Below are positions 11,649 through 26,100 of a stretch of 64,000 nt of DNA, in pieces. Location: assembly GCA_009617715.1 (NCBI GenBank), contig VTFK01000586.1, positions 45,161 through 109,160 on the forward strand, read 5' to 3'. A model generated the notes under the pieces. The model made no database searches. It was not told where the DNA came from and saw only the letters and a program-made list of their open reading frames with translations. How positions within the stretch are numbered: the stretch's first letter is position 1; each line of letters begins with the position of its first letter. Made by a program: the position numbers and the translations under genes. This stretch comes from Plectrocnemia conspersa. Taxonomy: Eukaryota > Arthropoda > Insecta > Trichoptera > Polycentropodidae.

Positions 11649-13111
11649 AACAAAGCTTTATTTGTATGAAGTTGTATACAATCCTGTATTATAAGCATTC
11701 CAATTGTGTAAAATAACTGCCATAATTTACTTATAAAGTATAAGAAAACTTATAAAACAATACCAATAGTACAATGATTGATTAACAATTTTTTATCATT
11801 CCAATTAATACCATTTATGATGCACAATAAAAAAGTACGATCAACATTTTTTTATGAATTCAGTTTATTAGTTAGTTACATATCAGTTTGTCTGTGATTT
11901 AACTCCCAATGAGTAATTTATTTATTTTAGCGTGTTAAAAATATCTAATATAAAATGACTGATGCTTATTTATTAGAATAATAGGACCGCGACTTTATCT
12001 CAGCTTAATTCTACTTAAAATTAAATAATACACCGTGGTAATAAAACACAAATGCACAACATGTTTTTGATAGATTTTTATTCAATAAAGCTCATTAAAC
12101 GTGAAATCTATTATAAATATATGCAAGTGCCTCTCTGGTTATGTAAACATTATAATCATATCTCGTTTATATACTTAAGATATATTAATGGAAAACAAAT
12201 ATATACATAACAACAACATACTTAAGAAAATGAAGATTGATTTATTTGCGAAAATAACATTAACGGAAGTTATAAATATAGGTAAGGTATTCAAATAAGT
12301 AGTTTTTATTCGTCAAAAGTGATGGCCTGTATGATTTCACTTTATTGTCAATATCAGTCAATATTAGAAGAAAATAAAAATACTTTTGACATAAATAACA
12401 TTTAACATATAATATATTGAACGTATTCAATTAAATCAATAAAATATATTTAAAGCTATTGAAGTTTTATTAATTACACTATTTTAATTATTTAATTTCT
12501 AGAAATATAAATACATATGTTGAAAAGTGACCAAATCACATTTTGGATATTGTTATAAACATAACAGCTTAATAAATAAAAAATAAGTAAATATATAATG
12601 TATATTTATTTTTAACATATTCTATGTTAATTAGAATGGAACTCGATTAAATTTAAAATAGTACTATTGAATGTATATAGAGAGAAAAACATAAGTATTA
12701 AACATTTTATCGACTGTCGATATTAGTGATTTTTAAATATTAACATCTAAATTTATGTGTGTATATATACATATATTTTCTTTAACACAGACACACATCA
12801 CTAAAGTATACTCGTACATGTAATACTATATAAACAATTTTCCAAGGCAATATTTTTGGTCATAAAGCTGTGCATACTAAATAAATTCACTCTTAAGCTC
12901 AAAAATATCTCATACATATTTATGTATAATCGAATTTTGTTAAAAAAATATTTACTTTTATTTGATAAACACACATCGATTATTACAACTAATATGAATT
13001 TTGTTAGCCGTCGACAATAACACAAATTTTAAACATATTAGTTGAATTAATACTAAGCTGTAATTTAATATTTTCATCAGTACTCATATTTTCAATGTAT
13101 AGTAAAAATAC
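11649..13111. other. Tail-to-tail intergenic region
   Basis: Very AT-rich DNA between the 3' ends of the aminopeptidase and AMSH genes. An AATAAA at 11826-11831 is the likely polyadenylation signal of the former. Nothing else could be supported. Confidence 0.5.
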
Positions 13112-16100
13112 CTATCTTCGTAAATCAATAACCTCCATTGAAGCATATTCGTCAATTTTTGTATGCGAGACATCCTGAAAATAAATTCATAATGACAATC
13201 ATTAATAAGTTTATTTGTGAATATTGTATTTTACAAACCTTAAAACAGAGGCGGATCACTTGGATGAGGATGAAAGCCCGTCTGATTGCAGTTACCGATG
13301 AAAGACATACCATAGTGAGTTGTGAGACCGAAGAATTTTGTTCTAGAATATGGCAATACAATTATTAATATGTATAACTAATCATAACACAAAAATTAAA
13401 TTAAATAATACAAACTCATTATATTTCGGTGCACAAACGATAGCAATCGCTTCTGGCATCATGAGCTGATAAGATCGCTGCGTATGAAGATCGACAGAAG
13501 ACAAAAATGCCGTTTGAGTAGGATGAGTCTAAAGATATTACAAAATTTCAATAAAATAACAAGCAACTCCGATAAATACAAATGTTTCATGCACTTACAT
13601 GGATCCACCCTAAAGTGATAAGATTGTGCTGATCTTGATAGTAAAATATATCTTCTTCGTTTCTTGTCGTACAAGAATCTGATGTACCACTTTGTTTAGG
13701 CAGTATCATATGCGTAATTAATAACTGATTTCTTTCCTGAAGAGAGTGATTATTTAAATAAACAATAATGAAAATGTACAAAAAGGACTTACTAGTTTTC
13801 CAGCTAGAATTCCACACGTTTCTATGTTAGATTTGGTATTAGACGCCGATAACTTTATAAATTTATCCATTAACATTGACGGAACAACTATGGTTCGAAG
13901 AGAAGATCCTCCACCCAGCAACGAACCTGAGAGTTGATCCATTGAAGTGTCATTCGCTGGCCTAAAATTTTGATATAATAATGAATTTAATATAATTAAA
14001 GAGTGCTTTAATAAATAATATCATACTGCTTCGGTTTGGATTGTCGAATAATCGGCGGAGCTGGATCATAATGCTCCGGCGGGGCTCTATTTGGTTCTGT
14101 AGCAAAATCGTCTGGATACAAAACATCTTGCATATTTGCAGGAGTCACCGGAGTCCACAATGTCTATACAAATATAAAAAAATGATATATGTATATATAT
14201 ATATATATATTATACTATTGCTCAAAATTTTAAAACGGAAATACATAATAAAGTTCAATGAAATGTACACCTGTCTTTTTAAAAAAATAGATTTATAAAA
14301 ATTTAGGTAGATAATAGAGGAAGATATATAGTCCTAATATATGTTTAATCACTATTCCACAGCGTCAAAGTCAAAGAAACAATAATTATTATTAACCAGA
14401 ATCGTTTGCAAAATAAAATAGGTAAAATTCATAAGAAATGTATCTCATATAATCACTCAAGTTCTATAGTGTCTTTTTACATTAGTGATACTATATCTGA
14501 ATCTATAGAAAAGGCTCTGAATATTTGTATAAGAGATCATACTAAAAAAAAGACCTTTTAATAATGAGAGGGGTGATGAAATTTTTACCAAAATATAAGT
14601 AAATAAATGAACTATTTAAAGCTGATGAGACTGGACTATACTGAGAGAAAATGCCTACCAGAACATATTTAGGTAAAGCTGAAAAAACTGCTAGTGTGTT
14701 TAAGACGTTTTTATTATTAATGCACATGGTGATTAAAGAATTCGCTTATATCTAAGTATATTAAGCTCACTGTAAAATGGTTTTCAAAATTTGGATTACC
14801 ATGATATTGAGAAATCAGAGACAATTTTATTAACTCAGTCTATCAGAGATTACGAAGAACCAGATCTCTTTATTGCTATGAAAGTGTAATTAGGAAATTT
14901 CTTGTACACAATTACAATTGCTTATCAATATATAAATATTAATATTTTAAATCATAACTTTAAGAAAGTAAAAATTTGTTATATATATGAATTGAATGTA
15001 TGTTTATTAACATTTTAAACAAATATTTTATTAAGGTTTCCAATGCAGATCTAAAACATAAACACATATATTTATCTTCCTAAGAATAATGTTTGACTGA
15101 AGGGTATGGTATATTTATCAGCATAACATATATTATCATTACACAAAGACTACTTTAAGCCAAATAAGTACTAACTTAAAAAGTGAAGTTGAATCAAAAC
15201 TGACAGTTAAGTAAGTATAAAGATGATTTTTTATGACGTTTCCAACATAATATTGCCAACAGATTTGCAGATTACTTTAAACTTATATTTGACATTGCAA
15301 ATGATTGTAACTTCTTGAACCTCTATATTTCATTTTTAATCTTTCTTTGTAGAATTCAGTAATCACAGGTGTTTGGAATATATAGTAAGATGATTCAAAA
15401 TAACTACAGACCTATAGCTATATTGTCGGCACTAGCTAAATTATTTGATATATTTTTAATCATTGTAACCAACGCCTGGCGCAAATGAAAATTGCACAGT
15501 ATAAATATCAAACACCAAAAATTCTGATCATAGATGATTAATATACACATACATATATGAAAATTTAAGAATACGTCAATATATAGAAAAATAATATCAG
15601 ATATTAATATGATTTTAATGTAAAAATATCATGTTTTAAAAATATTTTACAATTATATTAGTAATTTACCTAGGTTTAGATTCACTTAAATTTCCTATAA
15701 TTACACAACTATTTACTTAAAAATGGAGAAAAATATTAAGCAGATGGAATTAAAAGTAAAATATATTTGACAATCAAATGTCCAGAATTTTTGCGTTTGC
15801 ATAATAATCTGGTCACCATCCTTGTTTGTAATAACACCAAATAAATGCCAAAGTTGATTGTTGTTGATCTCATAATGCTCGAAAGGTAAAGTAATTTTGT
15901 AAAAAGTAAAACGGTGTGTTACAGCATGAACCGATTAATCCGTGACAAGAGTAGTATTAAGAAATATAACATAGCAGGCAAATAAAGTGAACCAATCAAT
16001 TTTCCAACGACCTATTGAGGTTCATTCATAACTACTTGGAGAATTATCGGCAATTTGTTATTTATGATTCACAATATTAAAAAGTAATTAAAATCTTCTA

Positions 16101-17125
16101 GTGCCACAAAGATTAAATCTAGGTCCATTGCTATTCTTTTTTTTTATATGCCGATAATTTGAAAATTGTAAATTCATTTGAGCGATTTACTAATTCTTTT
16201 CTATGAGATGATTCAGATTCATTGTGGATAAATATTTACAAATTAATATTAACACATTCATTTATTTGATTAGATTAAATGCAGGAACCCAATTTATATT
16301 TAAAGAAAAAAATTACTTGTTTTTTTTTAAATAATTATTGTTTAAAATATTTTTTGCTTCTAAAGTTTTGAGCTGCAATGTATATATTAATAATAATACA
16401 TTACCTCATTTGGAGCCGTAGGTAAGAACATTCCAGGATCTTGCTTGTTGAATTTTCTTAATTCGTCCTTTTGTAAAGTTTCTGCTAGTCTCTCGTCTTG
16501 TTCTTCCTGTTTTTTTTGTTCTTTAGCTCGCTTTTCAGCTTCTTTTAATTTGAGTTTCTTTAAAAAATTATTATTAATAAAATACACACAAAACAAATAA
16601 AACAAATTAAATTAAATAAAAACCTCGCTCTTCAATAATTCCAAATGCTCTTTGGTGTAACGCTCCAATATTAGCTGTTTTAATTTCTCAGCTTTCGGCA
16701 TCACTTCCTTTAATTTATTTTGCGTTGCAGTTTTTAATTCAGCAGGCACTGAAGCATATTCAGGATGTTTTCTAATTTTTTCAATGAAAAGCGTCATATA
16801 TTTTATGTATAATATATAAGCATTCTCTAAATTGCCTTCGTCAAGGTATACGTTTGCCATCCGAACCATTTCAAGACCGGATCTGAAATATCTGTAACAA
16901 AAAATATGACAACGATGTGATCGCTTATCAATAATGTGCAAATATCGCACATACGATCTAAAAAACACAGCAATAATTTTCAGGGAGTAACGAAGGAATT
17001 ATTATTTGACAATATGATGTAATATTGAATTACCTTCTGCAAGGAACATTAGGGTCAACCGAAACTGAAGCTCCATTATTGGCTAAAACGCGCACCCGAG
17101 CTGCGACTTCGGCAGAATCCGCCAT
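13112..17125 (-). CDS. STAMBP: AMSH/STAMBP-type JAMM deubiquitinase, with a one-base frame break near its end
   Basis: An endosomal zinc protease that cleaves K63-linked ubiquitin chains, working with ESCRT components. Coding exons, 5' to 3': 17034-17125, 16624-16891, 16405-16557, 14027-14163, 13793-13961, 13599-13736, 13416-13528, about 13239-13342 and 13112-13174, about 411 residues. The USP8-dimerisation domain is at the N-terminus ([16 protein letters not shown]), then a charged coiled-coil, then the MPN+/JAMM domain. Glu in [11 protein letters not shown] and [14 protein letters not shown] supply the catalytic Glu, both His and the Asp. The C-terminal [11 protein letters not shown] is followed by an in-frame TAA just before a good donor site. 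The next exon would encode [10 protein letters not shown] and the conserved end VIDLR, but the phases differ by one base (see findings). The large intron 14.2-16.4 kb carries a LINE relic in antisense. Confidence 0.93.
14300..16300 (+). mobile_element. LINE (non-LTR retrotransposon) relic in AMSH intron
   Basis: Decayed reverse-transcriptase signatures appear in order on the plus strand: [15 protein letters not shown] at about 15396, [13 protein letters not shown] at about 16096, and YADNLKIV, a mutated YADD box, at about 16145. The left part from 14300 is assigned only by weak resemblance. The frame is broken throughout. It is antisense to AMSH. Confidence 0.7.
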
Positions 17126-20100
17126 ACCGGCGGAGCGACTTCTCAGCAGTAGCTGTCACTATGACAGTTTACAGTGCTGCCATAAATCAAAATGTTTACC
17201 CATTTATCTATATTATTCATATTATTATATATTTAGGACATTAATAAGTAAAATAAATATAGCCATAAGTCAGTTATACGATAAAGCTAGTTACAGTAAT
17301 ACTTTTGAGTGATCTGGACGTATATTAATGTTGTAGGATAGGATTTCATGAATGTTCTCGAAATATCGCAACAATATCTCCTAGTGTGTACTATGATTCA
17401 AAATCACACAACGATTATGTTTTCCGGACAATATTTATATTTTACAGTAAACACAAAGCAATTAACTCATTACAAACCTGAATAAATATGAATAATACTC
17501 GTTATGTTTATTGCTATATTATCCGTTGCTAGCTAACGTTGCCAACGGATTATTTATTGTTACTGTTATGGCCATGGGTTAAATTCTAACGTGGTCCTAT
17601 AATTTTTTAAATTTTATTCTTTGTCTAAAATATCAGTTCAATTAATTATTACTAATTTTAATTCCGGTCAATCACCACATATTGTATAAATATCAAGTTA
17701 GCTAATAAATTACCAATGGCGATTTTTCTATACGTATAAAGTGGAAAAAGTTGTTCATCTCAATATAAACTTACTACATGCAACTTAACAAAACAGCCTA
17801 TCTAAATTACCTAATTATAAGAGGTCCCTATACATGCCAACCCTAAAATTATATTTTTGGAAGTTTTATATACACAGATTGTTCTAATTCGAGTTTCCTA
17901 TGTTGGCAGCACTGTAAATCAGACAGAAATCAATAATTACACCTGTTCAAAGTGTCAAATGCTAGTTTTCAAGAACACATTTACGAAATAGATCGCTTAG
18001 CCAGCGCTCAACTCGTAAGAATTGTTTAATTGTTCTACAGAAATAACAATTCTGAACTAACTGTATATCGAAATTTGTGGAAAGATTTCAGTCAATTTAA
18101 TCGTCCTACTGAGCGGACAATTCGCAACGTAGTGAAAAAATTGAGGAGTGTGGCCTAAAACCTGGAATTATAAATTCGTCGAGGTTCGCAGCTTTAGGAC
18201 ATTTTTTATTTATTTATTTATTAAAAATTAAGACCATCATTACCTGACAGGTTAATCTAATGTGTCACGATGGCCAAAAACGTATCTCAGCGCTCCCAAA
18301 ATGAAAGCATTGAGAATCAGGAATGGATAGTATTTCTATTCCTTTAAGTATAAATATAAAGGAAATTTGAGCTGTACTTTTTCTAGCCAAGATTCATTAC
18401 ATTAACTCATTACGTCCAAAAATTATTTTAAATCTTATTGGTTCCCTTTGGCGTATTTTGCATTTGGACTAGCACCAATACCCATAAAATTTCAGATTAC
18501 ACCATGAACATTTACAGCGAAGAATTCACACAAATTGAATGTTAGATCAGCAGGAAGTTAATGCTAATTTTTCAAAAAAGACATTTTTTTTGATAAGGCA
18601 TATTTACACCTCTTTGGGTATGTTAATAAGCAAAATTGCCGCAAAATTTACGAGAGACCATTGCAAGTTTCGCCACGACGTCGCTGTTTATTATTAATTA
18701 TCGTAATCTTTGTTGCTACTACTAAATTTATATTTTTTACTTTTGATAGAAGTTTTTTGCCCCAATGCCAAAATTGCAATACAATGTTCGCGTTTCCTCT
18801 GTGCGAAAAAATAAAGTGCAGCTGAAATTTATCGTTTACTTATTTGTGGCAAAAGTGGCTTCCATAAATTATTTTACATGTTTGGGGAATCAGCGGAATT
18901 GCAATGTAGCGCATGTGATTTCTGATGGCTTTTTAATTAAATGACCTTTTTGGAAAGCTGGCGGGGACGCTGCGTCCTAGCCCTTGGCCATGGCGAGAGA
19001 GAGAGTTTGTGTTACCAGTTGTTAAATACCACCCGCTTCTCAAGTTGAGTGGTGATGTGGCAGCACTGAGAACTGTAAAAACGCCGCTACAGTAACAATG
19101 TTTGTAAATATCAAAGGAGGACACTAAAACTCATTTATAATTTTTTTGTTCATTTAAGAATGCTGCGGGGACATAATGGAGGTAATTTCGGACATTTTTG
19201 CTTTAGAAGAACAAAGGACGCAATTTTTTTGGAGGTCATGGTTTTCAAAAGAATGATACTCCTCCTCAAAGAAAGGTGTCTGGTCACCTTACGAACGGGA
19301 AAAATATTGTGAAATGATGTCGTAAACACAAAACAGAAAATAATTTAAGGTATTTCGTTGTTACTTTGAACTTGTGTTGTGTCGTTATTTTAATGATTTA
19401 TAAAATTGTCAAGTGTCCAGTGCTTTTCTTTAGCAATCAGATTTCAGTATACTCATTGTATACTAAAAAATAATTCAGGCATTTGAAACTACTCAAAAAA
19501 CTTATTTCCAGGCTCAGCAAAATATTTTTAAATTTGAATTAATTAATTTGAATCTATTTTTGTATTTAGTGGCCACTGATATTAAATAAAAATTAAATAC
19601 AAAATCTGCAAAATGCTATTATGCTCATGTATCAAAATACTTTCATATTTTTTTCAGCTTTTTAATTATAAAATACAGTTTTTATTTATATGTATAAAAA
19701 TATCCTTTAAATTATTTACAGCGTTATTAATATTTTATGGTTCTGTCCAAATTTGTCATGGCCATATAACGCATTGCTTAGACATTTATCAGTTGTCAGA
19801 TGTCATAATAGCGTTTTGACGGGTGTTCGGAGAATCGTATTTTGAGCAATTTACGATAGATACTAAAACATTTAAATATCCATACAATAGTTAGATATAC
19901 ATAATAGTAACATATATTTTATCTATTAAATGGATGTATAAATATTTTTTAGATAATTTTAATTGGTAATAAATATTATTCAATAGCACACTGGAAAAAA
20001 GAAAAGCTATTTTTTCCACAATTTAACTTATATGTATGTTTTATTGACAACAAAAATAGTTTACTTACATTTTGCTAATAAAAACTTCAGATTTGTGATT

Positions 20101-20147
20101 TATCAACAATGTCAAAAAAACAAATTTAATTTAATTAAGACTACATA
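17126..20147. other. Head-to-tail intergenic region between IFT172 and AMSH
   Basis: Holds the 5' flank of AMSH, a mariner-type relic (separate entry) and AT-rich DNA. A short GC-rich patch at 18940-19100 has no recognised content. TTTATT at 20039-20044 (AATAAA on the minus strand) is a likely IFT172 polyadenylation signal, about 105 bases past its stop. Confidence 0.5.
17890..18590 (+). mobile_element. Mariner/Tc1-superfamily relic, copy 1, interrupted
   Basis: It matches the copy at 32.8 kb from its left end (AATTCGAGTTT(C/T)CTATGTTGGCAG) through the helix-turn-helix region (ATTTACGAAATAGATCGCTTAGC, frame broken). It resumes at about 18505 with the ACAGCGAAGAATT(C/T)AC segment. Between about 18200 and 18500 is an unrelated insert that begins with a (TTTA)n run, so it may be a SINE-like insertion in reverse. 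Confidence 0.75.
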
Positions 20148-23100
20148 TTATCCTATATTATAATCATCAGCTCCACACCAAGCTGTTATAAAACGACGAC
20201 AATCTGCAGCATCGCTTCCAGGTTCTGCACTGCAATGCAATTGCAATTTAGCCCAAACATCGCGATTTGTCGCTCGTCCTATTGATATAAAATATAAATT
20301 TATTACATATTGTTAAATGTAACATTGCAAATAAATTATTAGCATAAACACCATTTGTAAAGCGTACGACTCTCAAACCCAACGGGAAACCAGTTAATAC
20401 GCATGCTTCATCACCTGGACCCAAACAACATTCGTACAAATTACGTTTATCAAGCGGCAATGTCTGAAATTAATTAAATATTGTAAAGATAAATTCTTAA
20501 TAAATTCTTTGTTACAATGAGGTACCTGAGAAACGTTTTGATCTAAAGATATAGCTAAAACCCATTCACGTATTTCATCATGCTGATCTGGTGTTAATGC
20601 GTTTCCTCCGAGAATCACTTCATGAGGAAAATCTGTATCGCCTTGAAATTATATAATATTTGTATTATACAAATCTGTGCATGTATTTTAAATGTTTTTC
20701 ATTATTATTCCGTACCAAAATCGGTGTGATCAAGAGGCGTCAGCTCACCAGAATCACCATCGGCGGCTTCGGCTAAATCTAAATAACGATTCAAAAAAAC
20801 TAGCGCTTCTCCTTCTCGTCCAGATTCTTTCATTAAATTTCCAGCTTCATAGAAAGCTATAAAGAATCATCGTCTTATATTTATGTTTTTATATTTTTAA
20901 TATTTTAATATCTCACCATTATCAGCAGCAATTATATCAGTGTATCTCAAAACAGCAGTTGAAGACCTCAACGATAATGGCTTTAAAGATGGAACATTTT
21001 GACATGCTTCTCTAACACAAAGCAAAGACGCAGCTTCTATCATCTTTTCTATATTTTTTGGGTTAGCACTTTCATTACTAATGTTTATTATCTAAAAAGT
21101 GTTTTATAATTATATATTATAATTAATATTGATGCTTATTTTATTAACTGTAATAATATTTACTGTATTGTGTAGAATATTGCGCAAATCACGCAATAAG
21201 TTAAACGGCGGATTTGCAAATGCTGAGATTCTAGCGAGTAAAGATGGAACTAAGGTTGCAATATTTGGTCCGCCAATGCCCCAACGTACAAGAACTGATA
21301 GAGCTGCAGCCGCTCCACCGTTTAAAGATCCGTCTGCATTCTGAACAGAGATTATTTAAATGTGTACAATTAAATATACAAATAAAAAACTTACTTGATA
21401 ATCTACAGTATCAGGTTGTTGCAGTAAAACTGTCGCCCATTTTGTAGCTAGTTTAGCTGAAGCGATAGGTCCGAGAGTAGAAGCTGCTTCCAATGCCAAT
21501 GGCCATTCGCCTCTACGCGCCAATTGCTCGGCTCTGTTGCTTTCTTCCACTGCAAATGTTTGCAATGTTAATCATGTTTAAAAGAGAATATAGGAATCGA
21601 CATACTTCCGGTTTCTTCTGTGCTATTATTTTCCATATTCATGCTCATTAAGGCTTCATGAATTCTTGCGCCCATCGCTTCTTGTCCAGCTTCCGTCAGT
21701 CTGAATTAAATAATAATTAGTACTAAAATACATCTTTATAACTCATTTTTTTATTACCTTTGTGCAATCAACGGAGCTATTTGACGAGCTTGATTCGACG
21801 AAAGATGATCTCTTACGAGTCTCGCTGCACGTAAAGCTGCCCTTTCTACTGTACCTGCTCCTGCACTTTCTACACCGACGGAAAGCAATGATTGCACAGC
21901 TTCCCAATAATCACCTCTATAATAATAAATAGAATGATATAAGCTTATGTTTAGTTTTTTCATTTTCCAGTTTATACTTCATTCTGTGGTTTATATATAA
22001 TATATCATAGCAACGATGAGTGCTTTTTAGAGATAAATTTAGTGTGTAGCGAATATTTAGAGGCATAAAAACAAAGATTTGTTAAATGTTTTCCGTCTAA
22101 AATATGCTGAAGAACTGTTAAACAATATGGCGTAAAATAAAATTCAGTATTGGGCTGGAATTTTGAATGTGGAAGAGTTGTAGCAGGAACGTCCGGTGGG
22201 TATAGGCAACGAAGGTTCCCGAGTGCTCCCCACCTTCTTCCTCAGGTCGTGTGTAAGCCAAGTTCGACTCATTAGCGACCCTAGCACTCGAGCACAAACT
22301 TCCCATCGGCGAGCCGATGGTCTGTGTCCAGTCTCAACCGGAGTCGTCCCAGTGGACGACTGCAATTGGATTACCGGTCCAGAGCTACTGATGGTCTCCC
22401 GGCATCACTATCTTTTGTTGGAGATGGATGGGTATAGGCAAGTAGGCAGTTGCCTAGGAGCGGCAAAGGATTACAAATTAAGTTTTGAAAATGCCAAAAT
22501 ATTTTTAACAAACGAATAATATATTTCTACTAGCGAAAATATAATTTAATTGATTTAATATGTCTATAAAACTAAATTTGACAGTTGCAAAAAGTCCATT
22601 TGCTGTTTAAATCCAAACCTAACCTACACGAATTAACCAAATCCAACTTGACCTAATGAAAGTTCTAAAACTAATTATAGTTTTAGAACTTACATTAGGT
22701 CAAGTCAAACAAACAAACTAAGAAAACTCATTTCTTAGGGGAAAATAAGCGAAAGAAGAAGTAGAAACAGATGTCGCATCTCGCATATTGCTCCATAGTT
22801 TGTCTGCACTTGGATGTTACACTATGTTTTAAAAACATGCTAGCTATCCTTACCGATATTATTATGGTCTTCTGATATGAGAGTGTTGGTCAAAGTATAT
22901 TTAAACCGAATTTCAGTCAATAGGAGGGCCCAAAAATAATTATCACTTCTCAGAAATCAAAAATTTACGTCAAAAGCAATAAAATCGTATCGAGCGTTTT
23001 TTTATATATTAAATAACGTTTTCATACTTATTTGTGTGCTCTACGGCCGATCTTAACAAGCTTTCTGGATCATTATTCACTGAATTCATGCTCAGATTTC

Positions 23101-26100
23101 CATTATTCTTCCAGTAGCGCGTGATGCTTCTTCTTTAAGAGCGCGTACAGCTTGTGGTAAATATTCTTCACATACCCGTATTGCCTCATCCCACATAACT
23201 AAAATATTCAATGAAAGTTGGCAATTAAAAATATTTTCATTAATAATATTGTCTCTTACGATTGTCTTTATAATATTTGATTATATCCTGAGGCCGTCCT
23301 GCACGAATTATTAATGCTTCATATAAAGGAAGATCCCCCTGTGCTTCAGCCCATTCTGCGTACGATTGGAGAACTTCTGCTTCCTAAACATGCATTATTT
23401 AAAGAAAATAATATATTTTAAGATAAGCATATATTGAATTACCTTATCAGGAGCATGTTTTTCTGCAAGAGTTAGAGCACGGGAATGCTGTTGCGCATGT
23501 AGCCACATATCTACTGCTTCGTTAGCACTTCCGCCTTTGACAAATTCAACTTCTGCTTCTTCTAACTATAAAAATAGAATGAAACAACATCATGACACTA
23601 ACTAAAATCTTATTAATTCATACTTTTCCTTCGTCTTCAAAATGAGCAGCCATTTGCGCTCGTACTGGAGCCTCGAGATGAGGAGCACCTATGTGACACA
23701 ACGCTATGGCTCGGGACCATCGTCCACCGCGAGCGGCCCAACGAATTCCAGCCTCCAAGGAACCGTGAGTGCTGAGAACTCGAGCGGCTGCAGAATCATC
23801 GTCTAATGAATTTGACCAAGCTACTATCACCTTGAATATAAACATACATATATATAGCGTATGATTGAATAATATTTAATCACTAATAAGAAATACTTGT
23901 TCTTGTATTTGAGGTGGAGCGTGATGTTGTGCTACTCTATAAGCATCTTCCCACTGATTTATTGCACGGTACATCTGTATTGCACCTTTCCAGTCGTCTT
24001 TGTAAGATTACACAACGTTATTAGTAAAATTTAGATTTTTTAGCAAATTAAAAACTAACCTGCTTCTATAAAGTATTGTTCAGCTTGTCTGTGTCGGCCT
24101 TCGTCGCGAAGTGCTTGAGCGACCCTTCTTCTAGCGGCGCCTAATAGCTGCGGTCTATGCTTACTCACTAATCTCAGCAAAGACGTATGTCTACTTGCTG
24201 CTTCATACATTGATATAGCAGCATCAGTTAATCCAAGTCCGACATACAAGTTTTCGGCTTCTTTATAATTTCCTATAATAATACAGTATACTAAACAACT
24301 GAAATCTTTAGATTGCAGATGATTCAACATTGATAAATAAATATTACACCATACTGAAAAGTTTAAAACTAGTTCAACCTTCAGCGTTAATGATAAGAAA
24401 AAAAGATTACCTTCATTCTTAAGGCGTTCGGCTTCCGGTTCGAATATAGTAGCAGCTGCATTATTTCCAAGAGTACGGCGGATAAAAGCTAAGCCTCGAC
24501 TCCATTGTCCGACTGCTCCCAATGCTTTCGCTCCTTCTTCGATTAATCCACCCGCTTCCCATAATGCTTCTGCAGTTTTCCAATCCTAAATTATTAGTAT
24601 ATAAATAAATCATGATTATTCAACAATAAACCTGTGTTATAATTAAAGTATACTTGAATTCCAGCAAAATGCTCCGCTAGTAAAACATAAAATTCTTGCA
24701 CTGCTTCTGTATCGTCAATAACCTGAAACGATTTACTTGTAAATAAAAAGTATGTGTATACATACTGCCCTAATATGTATTATTAATTACTTGAATTATT
24801 TGCAACGCTTTAGCCCATTGTTGAGCACGAACAGCTGCCGATAAAGCACCTTTAGAATCTCCAGCTTCTATCAAATGTGCCACAGCTGCTCCCCATTGTC
24901 GTCTTTCCATTAGATACTCTCCCCACTGTTGTTCAAGTACTATTACCATTTCAGGAGCTACCTAATGTAATTTAAATACGAGATATGTTTCCAAAGTCTT
25001 AAGAATTATGTTCTGTTTTATAATCAACATGCAGACGGAACAAAATATTGCCATGAATTCAATTGAAATAATTAAAAATATGTATATTACCTGTCTAGCT
25101 TTTTGAACAGCTTTTGCAAAAGCATTTGCTTTGGCATATAAATCTACGGCTTGATTACTATCACCAGCATTTTCACAAAGCTCAGCAGCTTGTTCCCACC
25201 ATTCGTTCTATTCGTCGCGTAAAAAATAATTTGAATTTATTTTTTACTTATAAAATATTTATTAAAATTAACATTTTCATTACTTTAAGCAGTGCTTGCA
25301 GTACTGATGTGTAACATTCTCTGTCGTTCAATAAAGTTGGAGCATCACGGAGAAGTCTTGCTGCACAGCCGGCTAAGTCGGCTTGCAACATCAAACGTAA
25401 TGCACCTCTGACGTCACCACGAGAAGCGAGCAAATTAGCCGCTTCGTTCTCTGCACCTTAAATCATTATATATATGACAATCAAATAAAAGTTCTTAACC
25501 AGAAAAAATATGAGATAAATCCTCATTTCGGAACAAGCAAGAATTTGAGGAGTTACTAAAATAATTACTTAACAACACTAAGTACCAGTGACGGATAACT
25601 ATCCTCGTTAAGATTGCTAAATGTTACTTCCCAAGTAGTGGATAGTTGACAAGATTAGGACTGGATGGATTACTTCAGTTGCAAAAATTTCACAATAACG
25701 TTGATATCTTAAATATATATTATCTTTTTAATGACAGGCAAAATTAGTAGAAATTTGATCAATTTTCTGCCTAAGAAAAGTTGAAAAGTACTATAGTGGT
25801 ATATACCTGTTGAAATTAGATGACTCATGTACTGATCACGCAAATTTCCGACTTGTTCAAGTCCCAATCTGTCCGCAATAGCGAGAGCATCGGGCCACCT
25901 GTATAGAGTTGTATACATTGAAATAGCTTTAGACGGATCGTGCATCTCATTTATGTATATATCTTCAGCGGTCTTTAAATCGTAGGATAGTATAGCTAAG
26001 CGAGCACGAACGTTAGGTGAATTCGTTCCTTTTAATTGCAAAAAAGAAATGAAGTAAACAAGATTAGTTGAAGTATACATTATCAAAAACAAGTACCAGG

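Noticed and set aside
18940..19124. 63-codon minus-strand frame in a GC-rich patch
   Set aside because: No similarity recognised, no splice partners.
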